Below, one piece after another: positions 18,528 through 26,968 of a stretch of DNA of 64,000 nt (within the stretch, counting starts at the first letter, position 1; every line of letters begins with the position of its first letter). This DNA comes from Proteus columbae (GTDB lineage: Bacteria > Pseudomonadota > Gammaproteobacteria > Enterobacterales > Enterobacteriaceae). The position numbers were made by a program, and so were the translations under genes. Where the stretch lies: positions 1 through 64,000 of the forward strand of contig NZ_NGVR01000014.1 of NCBI RefSeq assembly GCF_002777965.1, given 5' to 3'. The notes beneath the pieces are model-generated. The model did not search any database, was not told where the DNA came from, and was given only the letters and a program-made list of their open reading frames with translations.

Positions 18528-19277
18528 TTATCCTAGTTCAAATCGTAATTTGCTATTACGAAAATCAAACTCTCTGGCGGGTTTCATATAGAAAGGTTCT
18601 ATCGCTTGCTCTTGTATTAATTTTGCTGGTTTTAATTGTTGATAATCAGAATAGAAACCATGATTTTTGACCCACATAACTAAGTTTAATGCAGGCTGAT
18701 AAGAATAATCAGCACCATACTCTTCACGCCTACAAATAAAACACGCAGTTTCTCCTTTATTCAAAGTAAGAGAAAGGGACTTGCGTGGAAAGTTAGTAAT
18801 AAGCGCCTCGTCGCCGTTTATCGCTTCAATATTAAAATGATGAGGTGCCAAGCTACGAATATTTTCATATTTTAACTGTGAATTTTCACCGCTATAACTG
18901 TTTGTTTTAATTTCATCTTGTTGAAAATACCAGCGATATTGCTCTTCTTCTTTTTCTTTATAAAGATAATCACCACTTATTTTCATTATGGTGTTTGTTT
19001 GTGGTTTAGTGATTTTGGCAAATAATTCATGATTGAGTTCAGACGATAGCAATAATAAATCAGGCTTGATAATAAGCTCTGGTTCGCACTGAGTGCGTTT
19101 AACATACTTTTTGTGGACTCGTTCCAAGTAACGATATTCAAGTGCTTTAGAACGTCCTTGATAGAAAAAGGCATCTTTAGGAAATTGAGTACGTAATGTG
19201 CCTTTACCTACAAAATAAAATTCTCGAACAAAAAACTCTAACACTAATTTAGGTGATGAGAATTTGTGATTTTCCAT
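18528..19277 (-). CDS. Hypothetical protein, 249 aa, unknown function
   Basis: I do not recognise this gene. The ORF is long, convergent with corB and closed by the shared terminator, so it is very likely real. The product is soluble by eye (no signal peptide or membrane helix) and rich in charged and aromatic residues. It has one C-x2-C (CFICRREEYG near residue 180) and another Cys near residue 60. The first 60 residues are basic (FVGKGTLRTQF, ERVHKKYVKRTQ). It lies between corB and luxS, where E. coli has no homologue known to me, so it may be a lineage-specific insertion. Confidence 0.7.
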   Translation of the reverse strand: MENHKFSSPKLVLEFFVREFYFVGKGTLRTQFPKDAFFYQGRSKALEYRYLERVHKKYVKRTQCEPELIIKPDLLLLSSELNHELFAKITKPQTNTIMKISGDYLYKEKEEEQYRWYFQQDEIKTNSYSGENSQLKYENIRSLAPHHFNIEAINGDEALITNFPRKSLSLTLNKGETACFICRREEYGADYSYQPALNLVMWVKNHGFYSDYQQLKPAKLIQEQAIEPFYMKPAREFDFRNSKLRFELG

Positions 19278-19413
19278 AACAGAAGTGTACTCCGTGTATT
19301 AAGCATAATTTTAATCCATTATTGTGCTAACAATATAAGAAGATAAGAAAATAAAACAATGGAATAGAGAAAAGAAAAATAATAAAGGAGATAAAAATAA
19401 AAAAGAGACAATA

Positions 19414-19438
19414 AATCAGGATGCGAATTTCCTGATCT
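19414..19438 (-). terminator. Possible terminator of luxS
   Basis: The stem ATCAGGA/TCCTGAT on the minus strand is followed by TTATTG and a later CTCTTTTTT. The T run is interrupted, so this is tentative. It lies about 35 nt past the luxS stop. Confidence 0.4.
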
Positions 19439-19470
19439 ATTATCCCCTAATGTTATAAATTAGCTGTAGT

Positions 19471-19986
19471 TTAGATATGTAGCTCTTTTAAAGTCTCTTC
19501 AGGCAGTGCTAATTCATCGTTATGATTAATGCCAATACTATGAGATAAAATATCTCGTGCGATATCTTGTGCTTCTGTCAGTGAATGCATTTCATAGGTA
19601 CCACATTGGTACACATTCAGTTCTGGGATATGGTTTTGATCTTTTACTTTCAAAACATCTTCCATTGCAGCTTTCCATGCATTAGCTACACGTTGCTCTT
19701 CAGGTTGTCCAATTAAGCTCATGTAGAAGCCTGTACGGCATCCCATTGGGGAAATATCAATTATCTCAACACCATTACCATTAAGATGGTTACGCATAAA
19801 CCCAGCGAACAGATGCTCTAGAGTATGAATTCCTTTCTCAGGCATGGCTTTTTTATTTGGCACAGTAAAACGTAAATCAAATACCGTGATGGTATCACCT
19901 GATGGCGTTTTCATTGTTTTAGCAACGCGTACAGCAGGTGCTGACATACGTGTATGGTCAACAGTAAAGCTATCCAATAAAGGCAT
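19471..19986 (-). CDS. luxS: S-ribosylhomocysteine lyase LuxS
   Basis: Cleaves S-ribosylhomocysteine to homocysteine and DPD, the precursor of autoinducer-2; it is part of the activated methyl cycle. 171 residues, the same length as E. coli LuxS. The metal site is visible as [10 protein letters not shown] (His-x3-His) together with the Cys in [14 protein letters not shown] clear AGGAGG lies about six bases before the ATG. It is adjacent to micA and gshA, the conserved enterobacterial neighbourhood. Confidence 0.98.
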   Translation of the reverse strand: MPLLDSFTVDHTRMSAPAVRVAKTMKTPSGDTITVFDLRFTVPNKKAMPEKGIHTLEHLFAGFMRNHLNGNGVEIIDISPMGCRTGFYMSLIGQPEEQRVANAWKAAMEDVLKVKDQNHIPELNVYQCGTYEMHSLTEAQDIARDILSHSIGINHNDELALPEETLKELHI

Positions 19987-20029
19987 AAAAAACCTCCTAA
20001 GAAAAATTTAAATATTTTTAAGAAAAAAT

Positions 20030-20057
20030 GAAACTTTCTGCAAGTAGCCAGGTCTTA
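20030..20057 (+). promoter_or_regulatory. Sigma-E-type promoter of micA
   Basis: GAAACTT (20030-20036), 16 bp, then TCTTA (20053-20057) closely fits the sigma-E pattern GGAACTT-N16-TCTRA. It is five to six bases before the predicted micA 5' end. E. coli micA is a known sigma-E target. Confidence 0.75.
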
Positions 20058-20062
20058 GTAAT

Positions 20063-20139
20063 GAATACGCGCAAATTGTTATCATCCCTATTTCTCTATA
20101 GAATTTTTTAGCCACACAAATCTTAGTGTGGCTTTTTTC
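20063..20139 (+). ncRNA. micA: MicA small RNA
   Basis: Between luxS and gshA, on the strand opposite both, is a block very close to E. coli MicA. The 5' end GAATACGCGCAAATTGTT and then ATCATCCC correspond to the seed region that pairs with ompA mRNA. A U-rich single-stranded stretch (GAATTTTTTAG) follows, and then a terminator hairpin AGCCACAC/GTGTGGCT with a run of six T. The length of about 77 nt is near the E. coli RNA. In E. coli it is Hfq-dependent and represses ompA and other outer membrane protein genes under envelope stress. Confidence 0.9.
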
Positions 20140-20148
20140 TATCTAAGT

Positions 20149-21729
20149 TTAGGAAGCCACGTTATCGGTGTTTGTACCCGCATGGATCTTCAAATACTCA
20201 TCAAAAGAAATGGTATCACTCTTTTCTAACTCTTCTTGACGTTTTATGGATGAAATTCTCTCATGATCAAAAGCTTCATCGGTTAACGTTTCATAAGGTG
20301 TTTTAATTAATTCTTGGTAATATTCTTCAGCTAAAGACAAGCCGAAACCACCAATGCCTTGCGTTTTAATTTTATCTAAAAGTCTGCCAGAGAAGGTTAA
20401 TTCAGGATTATCGAACATTTCTTCTAACTTAACGCAAACTTCCATATATTTAGTGCCTGAACAGCAATCAAGAACATTAGCAACACGTTCTAAATCAGCA
20501 AATAAGGCTTTACCAACTTGCGCTAGTGGCTCTTTTCTTTCGCCACAACCCATTCCAATAACTTGACCTGGTTTACGCCCTTCTAGAATAACGTTATTCC
20601 AATTTGAACGGCAGCACGCTAATTCAGAGGCACTCATTTCTGGAGCATCCGCTAATACACACCAGATCAGGAATAAATCAAGGAAGCGAATTTGAGTTTC
20701 GTCAACACCAATTGGCGTAAATGGATTGATATCAAGTGAACGAACTTCGATATATTCAATACCACCACGTAGTAACGCATCAGAAGGTGATTCATCCCCT
20801 TTAACTACACGTTTAGGACGAATAGGTGCATAGAGTTCATTTTCGATCTGCAACACATTGGTGTTTAACTGAATATATTCACCGTCTTTCTTAACACCTA
20901 ATTTAGCAAACTCTTCAGAAGGCTTATGAATCGCTTTTTTCAGCCCTTTGACATAAGTTTCAAGATGATTAAAGGTAATATCTAAATCGCTTTGAGATTT
21001 ATTGGTATACCCTAAATCACTTAAACGTAATGAAGTTGCGTAAGGTAAATACTTCGCCCCTTTAGGCGTGTTTTCAAATGGCAGATTTGTTTCTCTTCCT
21101 TTTAAGAAAGATCCACAAATTGCTGGTGATGCACCAAAGAAGAATGGAATGATCCAGCCAAAGCGATAGTAGTTACGAATAAGACGTAGGTAACCATCAG
21201 AAATCGCCTCTTTCCCACTCTCTTCATCTTTTACATTTGCCCATGCTTGCCAAAATTCGATAGGCAGTGAGAAGTTATAATGCACACCTGAAATAGTTTG
21301 CATTAACGCGCCATAACGATTTTTAAGCCCTTCACGGTAGAGTGTTTTAAAACGCCCAACATTAGATGTGCCAAATTGAGCCAGCGTAATCTTATCTTCC
21401 GCTTCAATAAAACAAGGCATACTCATAGGCCACATACGTTCATTATCTAAGTGACGCGCTGTATAGCGATGTAAATCACCTAAAAAATGCAAGGTATGTG
21501 CAATGTTGTCATCAACAGGTGTAATAAACTCTAATAAAGACTCTGCAAAATCAGTTGTGATCCATTTATGAGTTAATGATTTACCTAATGAAATAGGATG
21601 CTCTGTTGATGCTAAATTGCCTTCTGGCGTAACTCTTAAAGTTTCACGCTCTATACCACGGTGGATGCCACATAAAACTTTAGGGTGTGCTTCCAACCAA
21701 GAAAGCGCTTTTGATACGTCCGGGATCAA
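20149..21729 (-). CDS. gshA: Glutamate-cysteine ligase GshA
   Basis: First step of glutathione synthesis: ATP-dependent joining of glutamate (gamma-carboxyl) and cysteine. 526 residues, gamma-proteobacterial type 1 family. Recognisable blocks include GIERETLRV near the N terminus, [28 protein letters not shown] and [19 protein letters not shown]. The start is TTG at 21729, giving [13 protein letters not shown] as in E. coli, where gshA also uses TTG; a strong GGGAGG is upstream. This rare start probably keeps expression low. Confidence 0.97.
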   Translation of the reverse strand: MIPDVSKALSWLEAHPKVLCGIHRGIERETLRVTPEGNLASTEHPISLGKSLTHKWITTDFAESLLEFITPVDDNIAHTLHFLGDLHRYTARHLDNERMWPMSMPCFIEAEDKITLAQFGTSNVGRFKTLYREGLKNRYGALMQTISGVHYNFSLPIEFWQAWANVKDEESGKEAISDGYLRLIRNYYRFGWIIPFFFGASPAICGSFLKGRETNLPFENTPKGAKYLPYATSLRLSDLGYTNKSQSDLDITFNHLETYVKGLKKAIHKPSEEFAKLGVKKDGEYIQLNTNVLQIENELYAPIRPKRVVKGDESPSDALLRGGIEYIEVRSLDINPFTPIGVDETQIRFLDLFLIWCVLADAPEMSASELACCRSNWNNVILEGRKPGQVIGMGCGERKEPLAQVGKALFADLERVANVLDCCSGTKYMEVCVKLEEMFDNPELTFSGRLLDKIKTQGIGGFGLSLAEEYYQELIKTPYETLTDEAFDHERISSIKRQEELEKSDTISFDEYLKIHAGTNTDNVAS

Positions 21730-21883
21730 AGGTGACCTCCCGCGTTGATTGATGTTAGTAAATAGATAGGAGTTACTTTATCGCAAAGTCACTAAATTGT
21801 CGCTGATTAGATGATGTTAGCATTGTTAGTTGGTGCTAAACAAAGACGTTATATTATGAGAAATAATAGAATGGTAGAAAGCA

Positions 21884-21911
21884 AAAAGCCCCGCAATAAG
21901 CGAGGCTTTTA
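21884..21911 (-). terminator. Terminator at the end of the tRNA array
   Basis: On the minus strand AAAGCCTCGC pairs with GCGGGGCTTT across TTATT and is followed by TTTTGC. It is the last element after the tenth tRNA-Arg gene. Confidence 0.85.
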
Positions 21912-21914
21912 ATA

Positions 21915-21991
21915 TGGTGCATCCTGGAGGATTCGAACCTCCGACCGCTCGGTTCGTAGCCGAGTACTCTATCCAGCTGAGCTAAGGATGC
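21915..21991 (-). tRNA. tRNA-Arg (ACG), copy 10 in transcription order
   Basis: 77 nt including an encoded CCA. The anticodon loop CTACGAA gives ACG (read as ICG after editing, decoding CGU/CGC/CGA). All ten copies appear identical by eye and match E. coli argV-type tRNA apart from one acceptor pair. The last copy before the terminator. Confidence 0.98.
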
Positions 21992-22042
21992 GGGTCTGAC
22001 GTTTTTGCTAGAAATAATTACACTAAGATATCTAATAAAAGA

Positions 22043-22119
22043 TGGTGCATCCTGGAGGATTCGAACCTCCGACCGCTCGGTTCGTAGCCGAGTACTCTAT
22101 CCAGCTGAGCTAAGGATGC
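22043..22119 (-). tRNA. tRNA-Arg (ACG), copy 9
   Basis: Identical 77-nt gene with CCA, in a 128-bp unit. Its spacer towards copy 8 has the GGGTCTG variant. Confidence 0.98.
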
Positions 22120-22170
22120 GGGTCTGACGTTTTTGCTAGAAATAATTACACTAAGATATCTAATAAAAGA

Positions 22171-22247
22171 TGGTGCATCCTGGAGGATTCGAACCTCCGA
22201 CCGCTCGGTTCGTAGCCGAGTACTCTATCCAGCTGAGCTAAGGATGC
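22171..22247 (-). tRNA. tRNA-Arg (ACG), copy 8
   Basis: Identical 77-nt gene with CCA, in a 128-bp unit. The base context after the plus-strand end (GTCTCTG) marks the second spacer sub-class. Confidence 0.98.
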
Positions 22248-22298
22248 GTCTCTGACGTTTTTGCTAGAAATAATTACACTAAGATATCTAATAAAAGA

Positions 22299-22375
22299 TG
22301 GTGCATCCTGGAGGATTCGAACCTCCGACCGCTCGGTTCGTAGCCGAGTACTCTATCCAGCTGAGCTAAGGATGC
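22299..22375 (-). tRNA. tRNA-Arg (ACG), copy 7
   Basis: Identical 77-nt gene with CCA, in a 128-bp unit with the GTCTCTG spacer. Confidence 0.98.
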
Positions 22376-22426
22376 GTCTCTGACGTTTTTGCTAGAAATA
22401 ATTACACTAAGATATCTAATAAAAGA

Positions 22427-22503
22427 TGGTGCATCCTGGAGGATTCGAACCTCCGACCGCTCGGTTCGTAGCCGAGTACTCTATCCAGCTGAGCTAAGGA
22501 TGC
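22427..22503 (-). tRNA. tRNA-Arg (ACG), copy 6
   Basis: Identical 77-nt gene with CCA, in a 128-bp unit with the GTCTCTG spacer. Confidence 0.98.
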
Positions 22504-22554
22504 GTCTCTGACGTTTTTGCTAGAAATAATTACACTAAGATATCTAATAAAAGA

Positions 22555-22631
22555 TGGTGCATCCTGGAGGATTCGAACCTCCGACCGCTCGGTTCGTAGC
22601 CGAGTACTCTATCCAGCTGAGCTAAGGATGC
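22555..22631 (-). tRNA. tRNA-Arg (ACG), copy 5
   Basis: Identical 77-nt gene with CCA. It is the boundary copy: the 55-nt spacer at 22632-22686 on its upstream side is unrelated to either repeat spacer. Confidence 0.98.
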
Positions 22632-22686
22632 GTCGTAGTTACTTTTCTAGCTGCTCATATTGCAATTAGCAATCTGAGTAATGAGA

Positions 22687-22763
22687 TGGTGCATCCTGGA
22701 GGATTCGAACCTCCGACCGCTCGGTTCGTAGCCGAGTACTCTATCCAGCTGAGCTAAGGATGC
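22687..22763 (-). tRNA. tRNA-Arg (ACG), copy 4
   Basis: Identical 77-nt gene with CCA. It is the last copy flanked upstream by the 89-nt spacer that contains a terminator-like hairpin. Confidence 0.98.
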
Positions 22764-22821
22764 GCCGTTTTAATACTTTACGCTTTTAATGCAAATTATT
22801 CACCATTTGCACCAAAATAAA

Positions 22822-22852
22822 AACCCCATACATTAATCATGGGGTTGGAATA
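22822..22852 (-). terminator. Terminator-like hairpin inside the tRNA array (1 of 3)
   Basis: The stem AACCCCAT/ATGGGGTT with a nine-base loop is followed by TTTTATTTT in the direction of tRNA transcription. It lies between copies 3 and 4. Confidence 0.7.
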
Positions 22853-22929
22853 TGGTGCATCCTGGAGGATTCGAACCTCCGACCGCTCGGTTCGTAGCCG
22901 AGTACTCTATCCAGCTGAGCTAAGGATGC
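22853..22929 (-). tRNA. tRNA-Arg (ACG), copy 3
   Basis: Identical 77-nt gene with CCA, in a 166-bp unit. Followed on the minus strand by a terminator-like hairpin. Confidence 0.98.
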
Positions 22930-22987
22930 GCCGTTTTAATACTTTACGCTTTTAATGCAAATTATTCACCATTTGCACCAAAATAAA

Positions 22988-23018
22988 AACCCCATACATT
23001 AATCATGGGGTTGGAATA
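22988..23018 (-). terminator. Terminator-like hairpin inside the tRNA array (2 of 3)
   Basis: Exact repeat of the hairpin at 22822-22852, here between copies 2 and 3. Confidence 0.7.
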
Positions 23019-23095
23019 TGGTGCATCCTGGAGGATTCGAACCTCCGACCGCTCGGTTCGTAGCCGAGTACTCTATCCAGCTGAGCTAAGGATGC
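23019..23095 (-). tRNA. tRNA-Arg (ACG), copy 2
   Basis: Identical 77-nt gene with CCA, in a 166-bp unit. Terminator-like hairpins lie on both sides. Confidence 0.98.
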
Positions 23096-23153
23096 GCCGT
23101 TTTAATACTTTACGCTTTTAATGCAAATTATTCACCATTTGCACCAAAATAAA

Positions 23154-23184
23154 AACCCCATACATTAATCATGGGGTTGGAATA
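23154..23184 (-). terminator. Terminator-like hairpin inside the tRNA array (3 of 3)
   Basis: Same hairpin again. It is the first one met by a transcript starting at the serine tRNA promoter, right after tRNA-Arg copy 1. Confidence 0.7.
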
Positions 23185-23261
23185 TGGTGCATCCTGGAGG
23201 ATTCGAACCTCCGACCGCTCGGTTCGTAGCCGAGTACTCTATCCAGCTGAGCTAAGGATGC
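23185..23261 (-). tRNA. tRNA-Arg (ACG), copy 1
   Basis: Identical 77-nt gene with CCA, only nine nt after the serine tRNA, so the two must be processed from one transcript (serV-argV arrangement of E. coli). Confidence 0.98.
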
Positions 23262-23270
23262 AAATCTAAA

Positions 23271-23363
23271 TGGCGGTGAGAGAGGGATTCGAACCCTCGA
23301 TGCAGCTTTTGACCGCATACTCCCTTAGCAGGGGAGCGCCTTCAGCCTCTCGGCCATCTCACC
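23271..23363 (-). tRNA. serV: tRNA-Ser (GCT)
   Basis: 93 nt with an encoded CCA and a long variable arm. The anticodon loop CTGCTAA gives GCT, decoding AGC/AGU. It is almost the same as E. coli serV and is likewise the first gene of a Ser-Arg tRNA operon next to csrA. Confidence 0.98.
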
Positions 23364-23420
23364 ATATTTAGAACCACTCGAAGAAGTTCTTACTGAACAT
23401 CTCGTCTCTGTGTGGCGCAC

Positions 23421-23448
23421 ATATTACTTTCTCAGCCTAAGAAGTCAA
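23421..23448 (-). promoter_or_regulatory. Promoter of the serV-Arg tRNA operon
   Basis: On the minus strand TTGACT (plus 23443-23448), 16 bp, TAATAT (23421-23426), then a GTGCGCC discriminator. The GC-rich discriminator is typical of stringently controlled stable-RNA promoters. It starts transcription about 50 nt before the serine tRNA. Confidence 0.8.
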
Positions 23449-23756
23449 ACAATTTTTCTCAACTTTTTACGAATATACGTTTGTTTGAACACTTCACAAA
23501 CAAACTGATGCGTTTATCATCAAGATTGGCTAAAAAAGTTCTAAACACAATGATATCGCTGATGAAAAATCATTCAAGTATTTTATTCTCTTAGTAAATA
23601 AATTCATTCACACATCAAATAATTGTGAAGCGAATGATTAGAGGTAAAAAGACTTTCAATTCTGTCAATCAGAATAAACGGATAGTGCAATAATAAATAC
23701 AGCTCAAGGAGAGCAAAGATAGGAACAAAGAAGGGGATCTAAAGTCTTATAAAGAG

Positions 23757-23795
23757 AAAAGCGCCCAAACCCGGCAAAAGTGTGGACGCTTACGA
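23757..23795 (-). terminator. Likely terminator of csrA
   Basis: On the minus strand AAGCGTCC...GGGCGCTT forms an imperfect stem followed by TTCTCTTT, about 35 nt past the csrA stop. Confidence 0.55.
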
Positions 23796-23829
23796 ATGAA
23801 TTGTAACTGACTAAAAAATGGGAATTGAT

Positions 23830-24018
23830 TTAGTAGTTATCAGTAGGCTGAGTTTTCTCGGCCTGAATTCGTTGATAGATCTCTTCACGATGGACTGATA
23901 CTTCTTTGGGTGCGTTTACGCCAATCCGTACCTGATTACCTTTAACCCCTAAAACGGTTACGGTCACATCATCGCCTATCATAAGCGTTTCACCAACTCG
24001 ACGAGTTAGAATAAGCAT
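23830..24018 (-). CDS. csrA: Carbon storage regulator CsrA (RsmA)
   Basis: 62-residue RNA-binding homodimer that blocks or stabilises mRNAs by binding GGA motifs. It controls glycogen, motility and, in Proteus, swarming and virulence. The first 45 residues ([20 protein letters not shown] and HREEIYQRI) are those of the whole family, including the RNA-contacting LTRRVGE and R44-type residues. It lies between alaS and the serV-arg tRNA operon, as in E. coli. Confidence 0.98.
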
Positions 24019-24185
24019 TCTTTGCTCCTTGAAAATTTACAAGAGTCGGGTCTCTAGAATTTCCCGGCCATTATCCATCATACATTGTCAATTCGTATAA
24101 TCATTATTTATCACAAGTGACTCATACTTCATAACAAAATATAAATTTAGTGATTGATTATTTAACGGATTATCAATATCTCTAT

Positions 24186-24226
24186 AAGGCGTTATCCCTA
24201 TACAAACAGGGATAGCGCCTTTTTTC
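24186..24226. terminator. Strong hairpin between alaS and csrA
   Basis: AAGGCGTTATCCCT (24186-24199) pairs with AGGGATAGCGCCTT (24208-24221) with one mismatched step across an eight-base loop. It probably ends alaS transcripts (minus strand), but the T run (TTTTTT) is on the plus-strand side; the minus-strand side has only TTATAGAG. Read-through into csrA is therefore possible. Confidence 0.55.
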
Positions 24227-24239
24227 AGGTTGTTACCGC

Positions 24240-26867
24240 TTACAGATGCGATTCAACCCACTCGTCAACACTAGCTAAAGCTGCAGGTAAAGCTTCAACG
24301 TCAGTACCACCAGCTTGAGCCATATCAGGGCGACCGCCACCTTTACCGCCAATTTGCTGTGCTACAAAACTAATTAACTCACCAGCTTTAACTTTAGCAG
24401 TTAAATCTTTAGTGACCCCAACAATTAAGCTCACTTTACCATCAGAAATAGTAGAAAGCACAATAATTGCAGAACCTAATTGATTTTTTAAATCATCAAC
24501 CATTGTTCTTAACATTTTTGGCTCAACACCATTAAGCTCACGAACTAAAAGTTTGATACCTTTCACGTTTTTAGCTTGGCTACCTAAAGAGGAACTCTCT
24601 TGGGCTGCTTGCTGATCTTTTAGTTGTTGGAGTTCTTTTTCTAATAAACGATGTTTTTCTTGGACTGTTTTGATTCTTTCAACCAAGTTTGTGCCATCAC
24701 TTTTTAGAACTTGTGCAACAAGAGAGATAAGATCTGATTGTTCATGAATACTCTCAATTGCTGCAATACCTGTAATCGCCTCAATACGACGAATACCAGC
24801 TGCAGTACCTGACTCACTGACAATACGGAATAAACCAATATCACCCGTTCTAGAAGCGTGAGTACCACCGCAAAGCTCAGTAGAGAAGTCACCCATTGTT
24901 AAAACACGAACTCGTTCGTCGTATTTTTCACCAAAGAGTGCCATTGCACCTTTTTCTTTCGCATCTTCTAGATCCATTAACTCAGTAACAACTGGTGAGT
25001 TAAGACGGATTTGCGCATTTACAATATCTTCAATTTCTCGTAATTGTTCTGGTTTAACCGCTTCAAAATGAGAAAAGTCAAAACGCAGATATTTATCGTT
25101 AACTAAAGAACCTTTTTGCGTAACATGCGTACCCAGAACTTGGCGCAATGCTGCGTGTAATAAGTGCGTCGCAGAGTGATTTAAACGAATAGCGTCACGA
25201 CGAGCAATATCGATAGTGGCATTGATTTTATGGTTAACAATAAATGACCCTACGTTAACTTTACCAATATGACCAATAGCTTTACCGTATTTTTGCGTAT
25301 CTGTGACTTCAAACAGGCTATTTTTACCAGTTAGAACACCTTTATCACCAACTTGACCACCAGACTCTGCATAAAATGCGGTTTTATTTAAGAAGATAAT
25401 ACCTTCTTCACCCGCTTTTAATTCAGTGACCGATTGTCCGTTATGGAAAATAGCGGTAATTGTACCCTGCTGTTCATCATGCTCATAACCAGAGAACTCG
25501 CTGCGGCTATCTACTTTGATTAAACTATTATAGTCAGTGCCGAAACCGCTGGATTCACGAGCGCGTTTACGTTGCTCTTCCATCGCGACTTCAAAGCCTT
25601 TTTCATCAACTTTGATATTTCTTTCGCGACAAACATCAGCAGTTAAATCAAGAGGGAAACCATAAGTATCATAAAGACGGAAAGCGGTTTCACCCGGAAG
25701 AACATCATCTGTTAATTGAGCAAGCTCTTCATCTAATAATTGCAGACCACGTTCTAACGTGCGAGCAAACTGCTCTTCTTCTGTTTTTAGTACTTTTTCA
25801 ACGATGGCTTGTTGACGTTTTAACTCATCACCCGCTTCTGCCATTACTTCAATTAATGGAGCAACTAGCTTATAGAAGAAGGTATCTTTTGCGCCAAGCA
25901 TATAACCATGACGTACTGCACGACGAATAATACGACGTAACACGTAGCCACGACCTTCATTAGAAGGAATAACACCGTCGCAAATAAGGAATGAACAGGA
26001 ACGAATATGATCGGCAATAACACGTAATGATTTATTACTTAAATCAGAAGCATGAGTTACTTTCGCGACTGATTCAATTAATGAACGGAATAAATCAATA
26101 TCATAGTTAGAGTTTACATGCTGTAAAACAGCGGTAATACGCTCTAATCCCATACCAGTATCAACAGAAGGTTTTGGTAATGGGTCCATTGTACCGTCTG
26201 ACTTACGGTTAAATTGCATGAAGACGATGTTCCAGATCTCAATATAGCGATCGCCGTCTTCTTCTGGTGAGCCTGGAGGTCCGCCCCAAATGTGGTCACC
26301 ATGATCATAAAATATTTCAGTACAAGGTCCACAAGGGCCTGTATCACCCATTTGCCAGAAGTTATCTGATGCAAATGGTGCACCTTTGTTATCACCAATA
26401 CGGATTATTCTTTCTGCTGGAATACCAATTTCTTTATTCCAAATATCATAAGCTTCATCATCTGTGGCATATACCGTTACCCAAAGTCTTTCTTTAGGTA
26501 AGTTGAACCACTCTTTGCTTGTTAATAATTCCCAAGCAAAATTGATTGCATCATGTTTGAAATAGTCACCAAAACTGAAATTACCTAGCATTTCAAAAAA
26601 GGTATGGTGACGAGCGGTATAACCCACATTTTCTAAATCGTTATGTTTACCACCAGCGCGCACACAGCGTTGCGCGGTTGTCGCTCGGGAATAAGGTCTA
26701 TTATCCAATCCAAGAAATACATCTTTGAATTGGTTCATCCCTGCGTTTGTAAACAGCAATGTTGGATCGTTATTTGGAACCAAAGAACTGCTAGGTACTA
26801 TTTGATGTCCTTTAGTATGAAAAAAGTCGAGAAACGCCTGACGGATCTCAGCGGTGCTTTTGCTCAT
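24240..26867 (-). CDS. alaS: Alanyl-tRNA synthetase
   Basis: 875 residues (E. coli 876). Class II aminoacylation domain at the N terminus ([36 protein letters not shown]), then the tRNA-recognition region. The editing domain has the zinc ligands HSATHLLH (near 565) and CGGTH (near 666). A C-terminal DHHA1/oligomerisation domain carries the glycine-rich [18 protein letters not shown]. Located upstream of csrA as in E. coli. Confidence 0.98.
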   Translation of the reverse strand: MSKSTAEIRQAFLDFFHTKGHQIVPSSSLVPNNDPTLLFTNAGMNQFKDVFLGLDNRPYSRATTAQRCVRAGGKHNDLENVGYTARHHTFFEMLGNFSFGDYFKHDAINFAWELLTSKEWFNLPKERLWVTVYATDDEAYDIWNKEIGIPAERIIRIGDNKGAPFASDNFWQMGDTGPCGPCTEIFYDHGDHIWGGPPGSPEEDGDRYIEIWNIVFMQFNRKSDGTMDPLPKPSVDTGMGLERITAVLQHVNSNYDIDLFRSLIESVAKVTHASDLSNKSLRVIADHIRSCSFLICDGVIPSNEGRGYVLRRIIRRAVRHGYMLGAKDTFFYKLVAPLIEVMAEAGDELKRQQAIVEKVLKTEEEQFARTLERGLQLLDEELAQLTDDVLPGETAFRLYDTYGFPLDLTADVCRERNIKVDEKGFEVAMEEQRKRARESSGFGTDYNSLIKVDSRSEFSGYEHDEQQGTITAIFHNGQSVTELKAGEEGIIFLNKTAFYAESGGQVGDKGVLTGKNSLFEVTDTQKYGKAIGHIGKVNVGSFIVNHKINATIDIARRDAIRLNHSATHLLHAALRQVLGTHVTQKGSLVNDKYLRFDFSHFEAVKPEQLREIEDIVNAQIRLNSPVVTELMDLEDAKEKGAMALFGEKYDERVRVLTMGDFSTELCGGTHASRTGDIGLFRIVSESGTAAGIRRIEAITGIAAIESIHEQSDLISLVAQVLKSDGTNLVERIKTVQEKHRLLEKELQQLKDQQAAQESSSLGSQAKNVKGIKLLVRELNGVEPKMLRTMVDDLKNQLGSAIIVLSTISDGKVSLIVGVTKDLTAKVKAGELISFVAQQIGGKGGGRPDMAQAGGTDVEALPAALASVDEWVESHL

Positions 26868-26929
26868 AATTATCCCGAAATCAAGCTGGAAAAACAGAAA
26901 TTAGAAATCTAGTTAGAGGAGGTTTATTG

Positions 26930-26968
26930 TTACCTCTACTTAGCCAACGAATACATAAGTAGGGATAA
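26930..26968. repeat. Imperfect inverted repeat upstream of alaS
   Basis: TTACCTCTACTTA (26930-26942) and TAAGTAGGGATAA (26956-26968) are complementary at eleven of thirteen positions across a 13-nt loop, 63 nt upstream of the alaS ATG. E. coli AlaRS represses its own gene by binding a palindrome near the promoter, so an operator is possible. Confidence 0.4.

Larger units (their letters stand above)
21915..22631 (-). repeat. 128-bp tandem repeat (tRNA-Arg plus 51-nt spacer), about 5.6 units
   Basis: Starts at 21915, 22043, 22171, 22299, 22427 and 22555 are exactly 128 bp apart. Each unit is a 77-nt tRNA-Arg plus a 51-nt spacer containing CTGACGTTTTTGCTAG and AAGATATCTAATAAAAGA. The first two spacers begin GGGTCTG and the next three GTCTCTG after the tRNA end, so two sub-classes exist. 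This points to recent tandem duplication with gene conversion or unequal crossing-over. Confidence 0.95.
22687..23261 (-). repeat. 166-bp tandem repeat (tRNA-Arg plus 89-nt spacer with hairpin), about 3.5 units
   Basis: Starts at 22687, 22853, 23019 and 23185 are exactly 166 bp apart. The three 89-nt spacers (22764-22852, 22930-23018, 23096-23184) look identical. On the minus strand each begins with the stem AACCCCAT/ATGGGGTT followed by TTTTATTTT, a typical terminator. The spacer is wholly different from that of the 128-bp repeat, so two separate amplification events are likely. Confidence 0.95.
23364..23829. other. Intergenic region between the tRNA operon and csrA
   Basis: 466 bp without a convincing gene. 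It contains the stable-RNA promoter for the tRNA operon (23421-23448) and the csrA terminator (about 23757-23795). The remaining AT-rich part shows no feature I can support; a 60-codon plus-strand frame at 23412 has no ribosome site and overlaps the tRNA promoter. Confidence 0.6.

Noticed and set aside
21915-23261. Regularly spaced repeats resembling a CRISPR array
   Set aside because: The repeated 77-bp blocks are complete tRNA-Arg genes and the spacers are themselves identical, unlike CRISPR spacers. No cas genes.
23412-23594. 60-codon plus-strand frame next to the serine tRNA
   Set aside because: It overlaps the tRNA operon promoter on the other strand and lacks a ribosome site.
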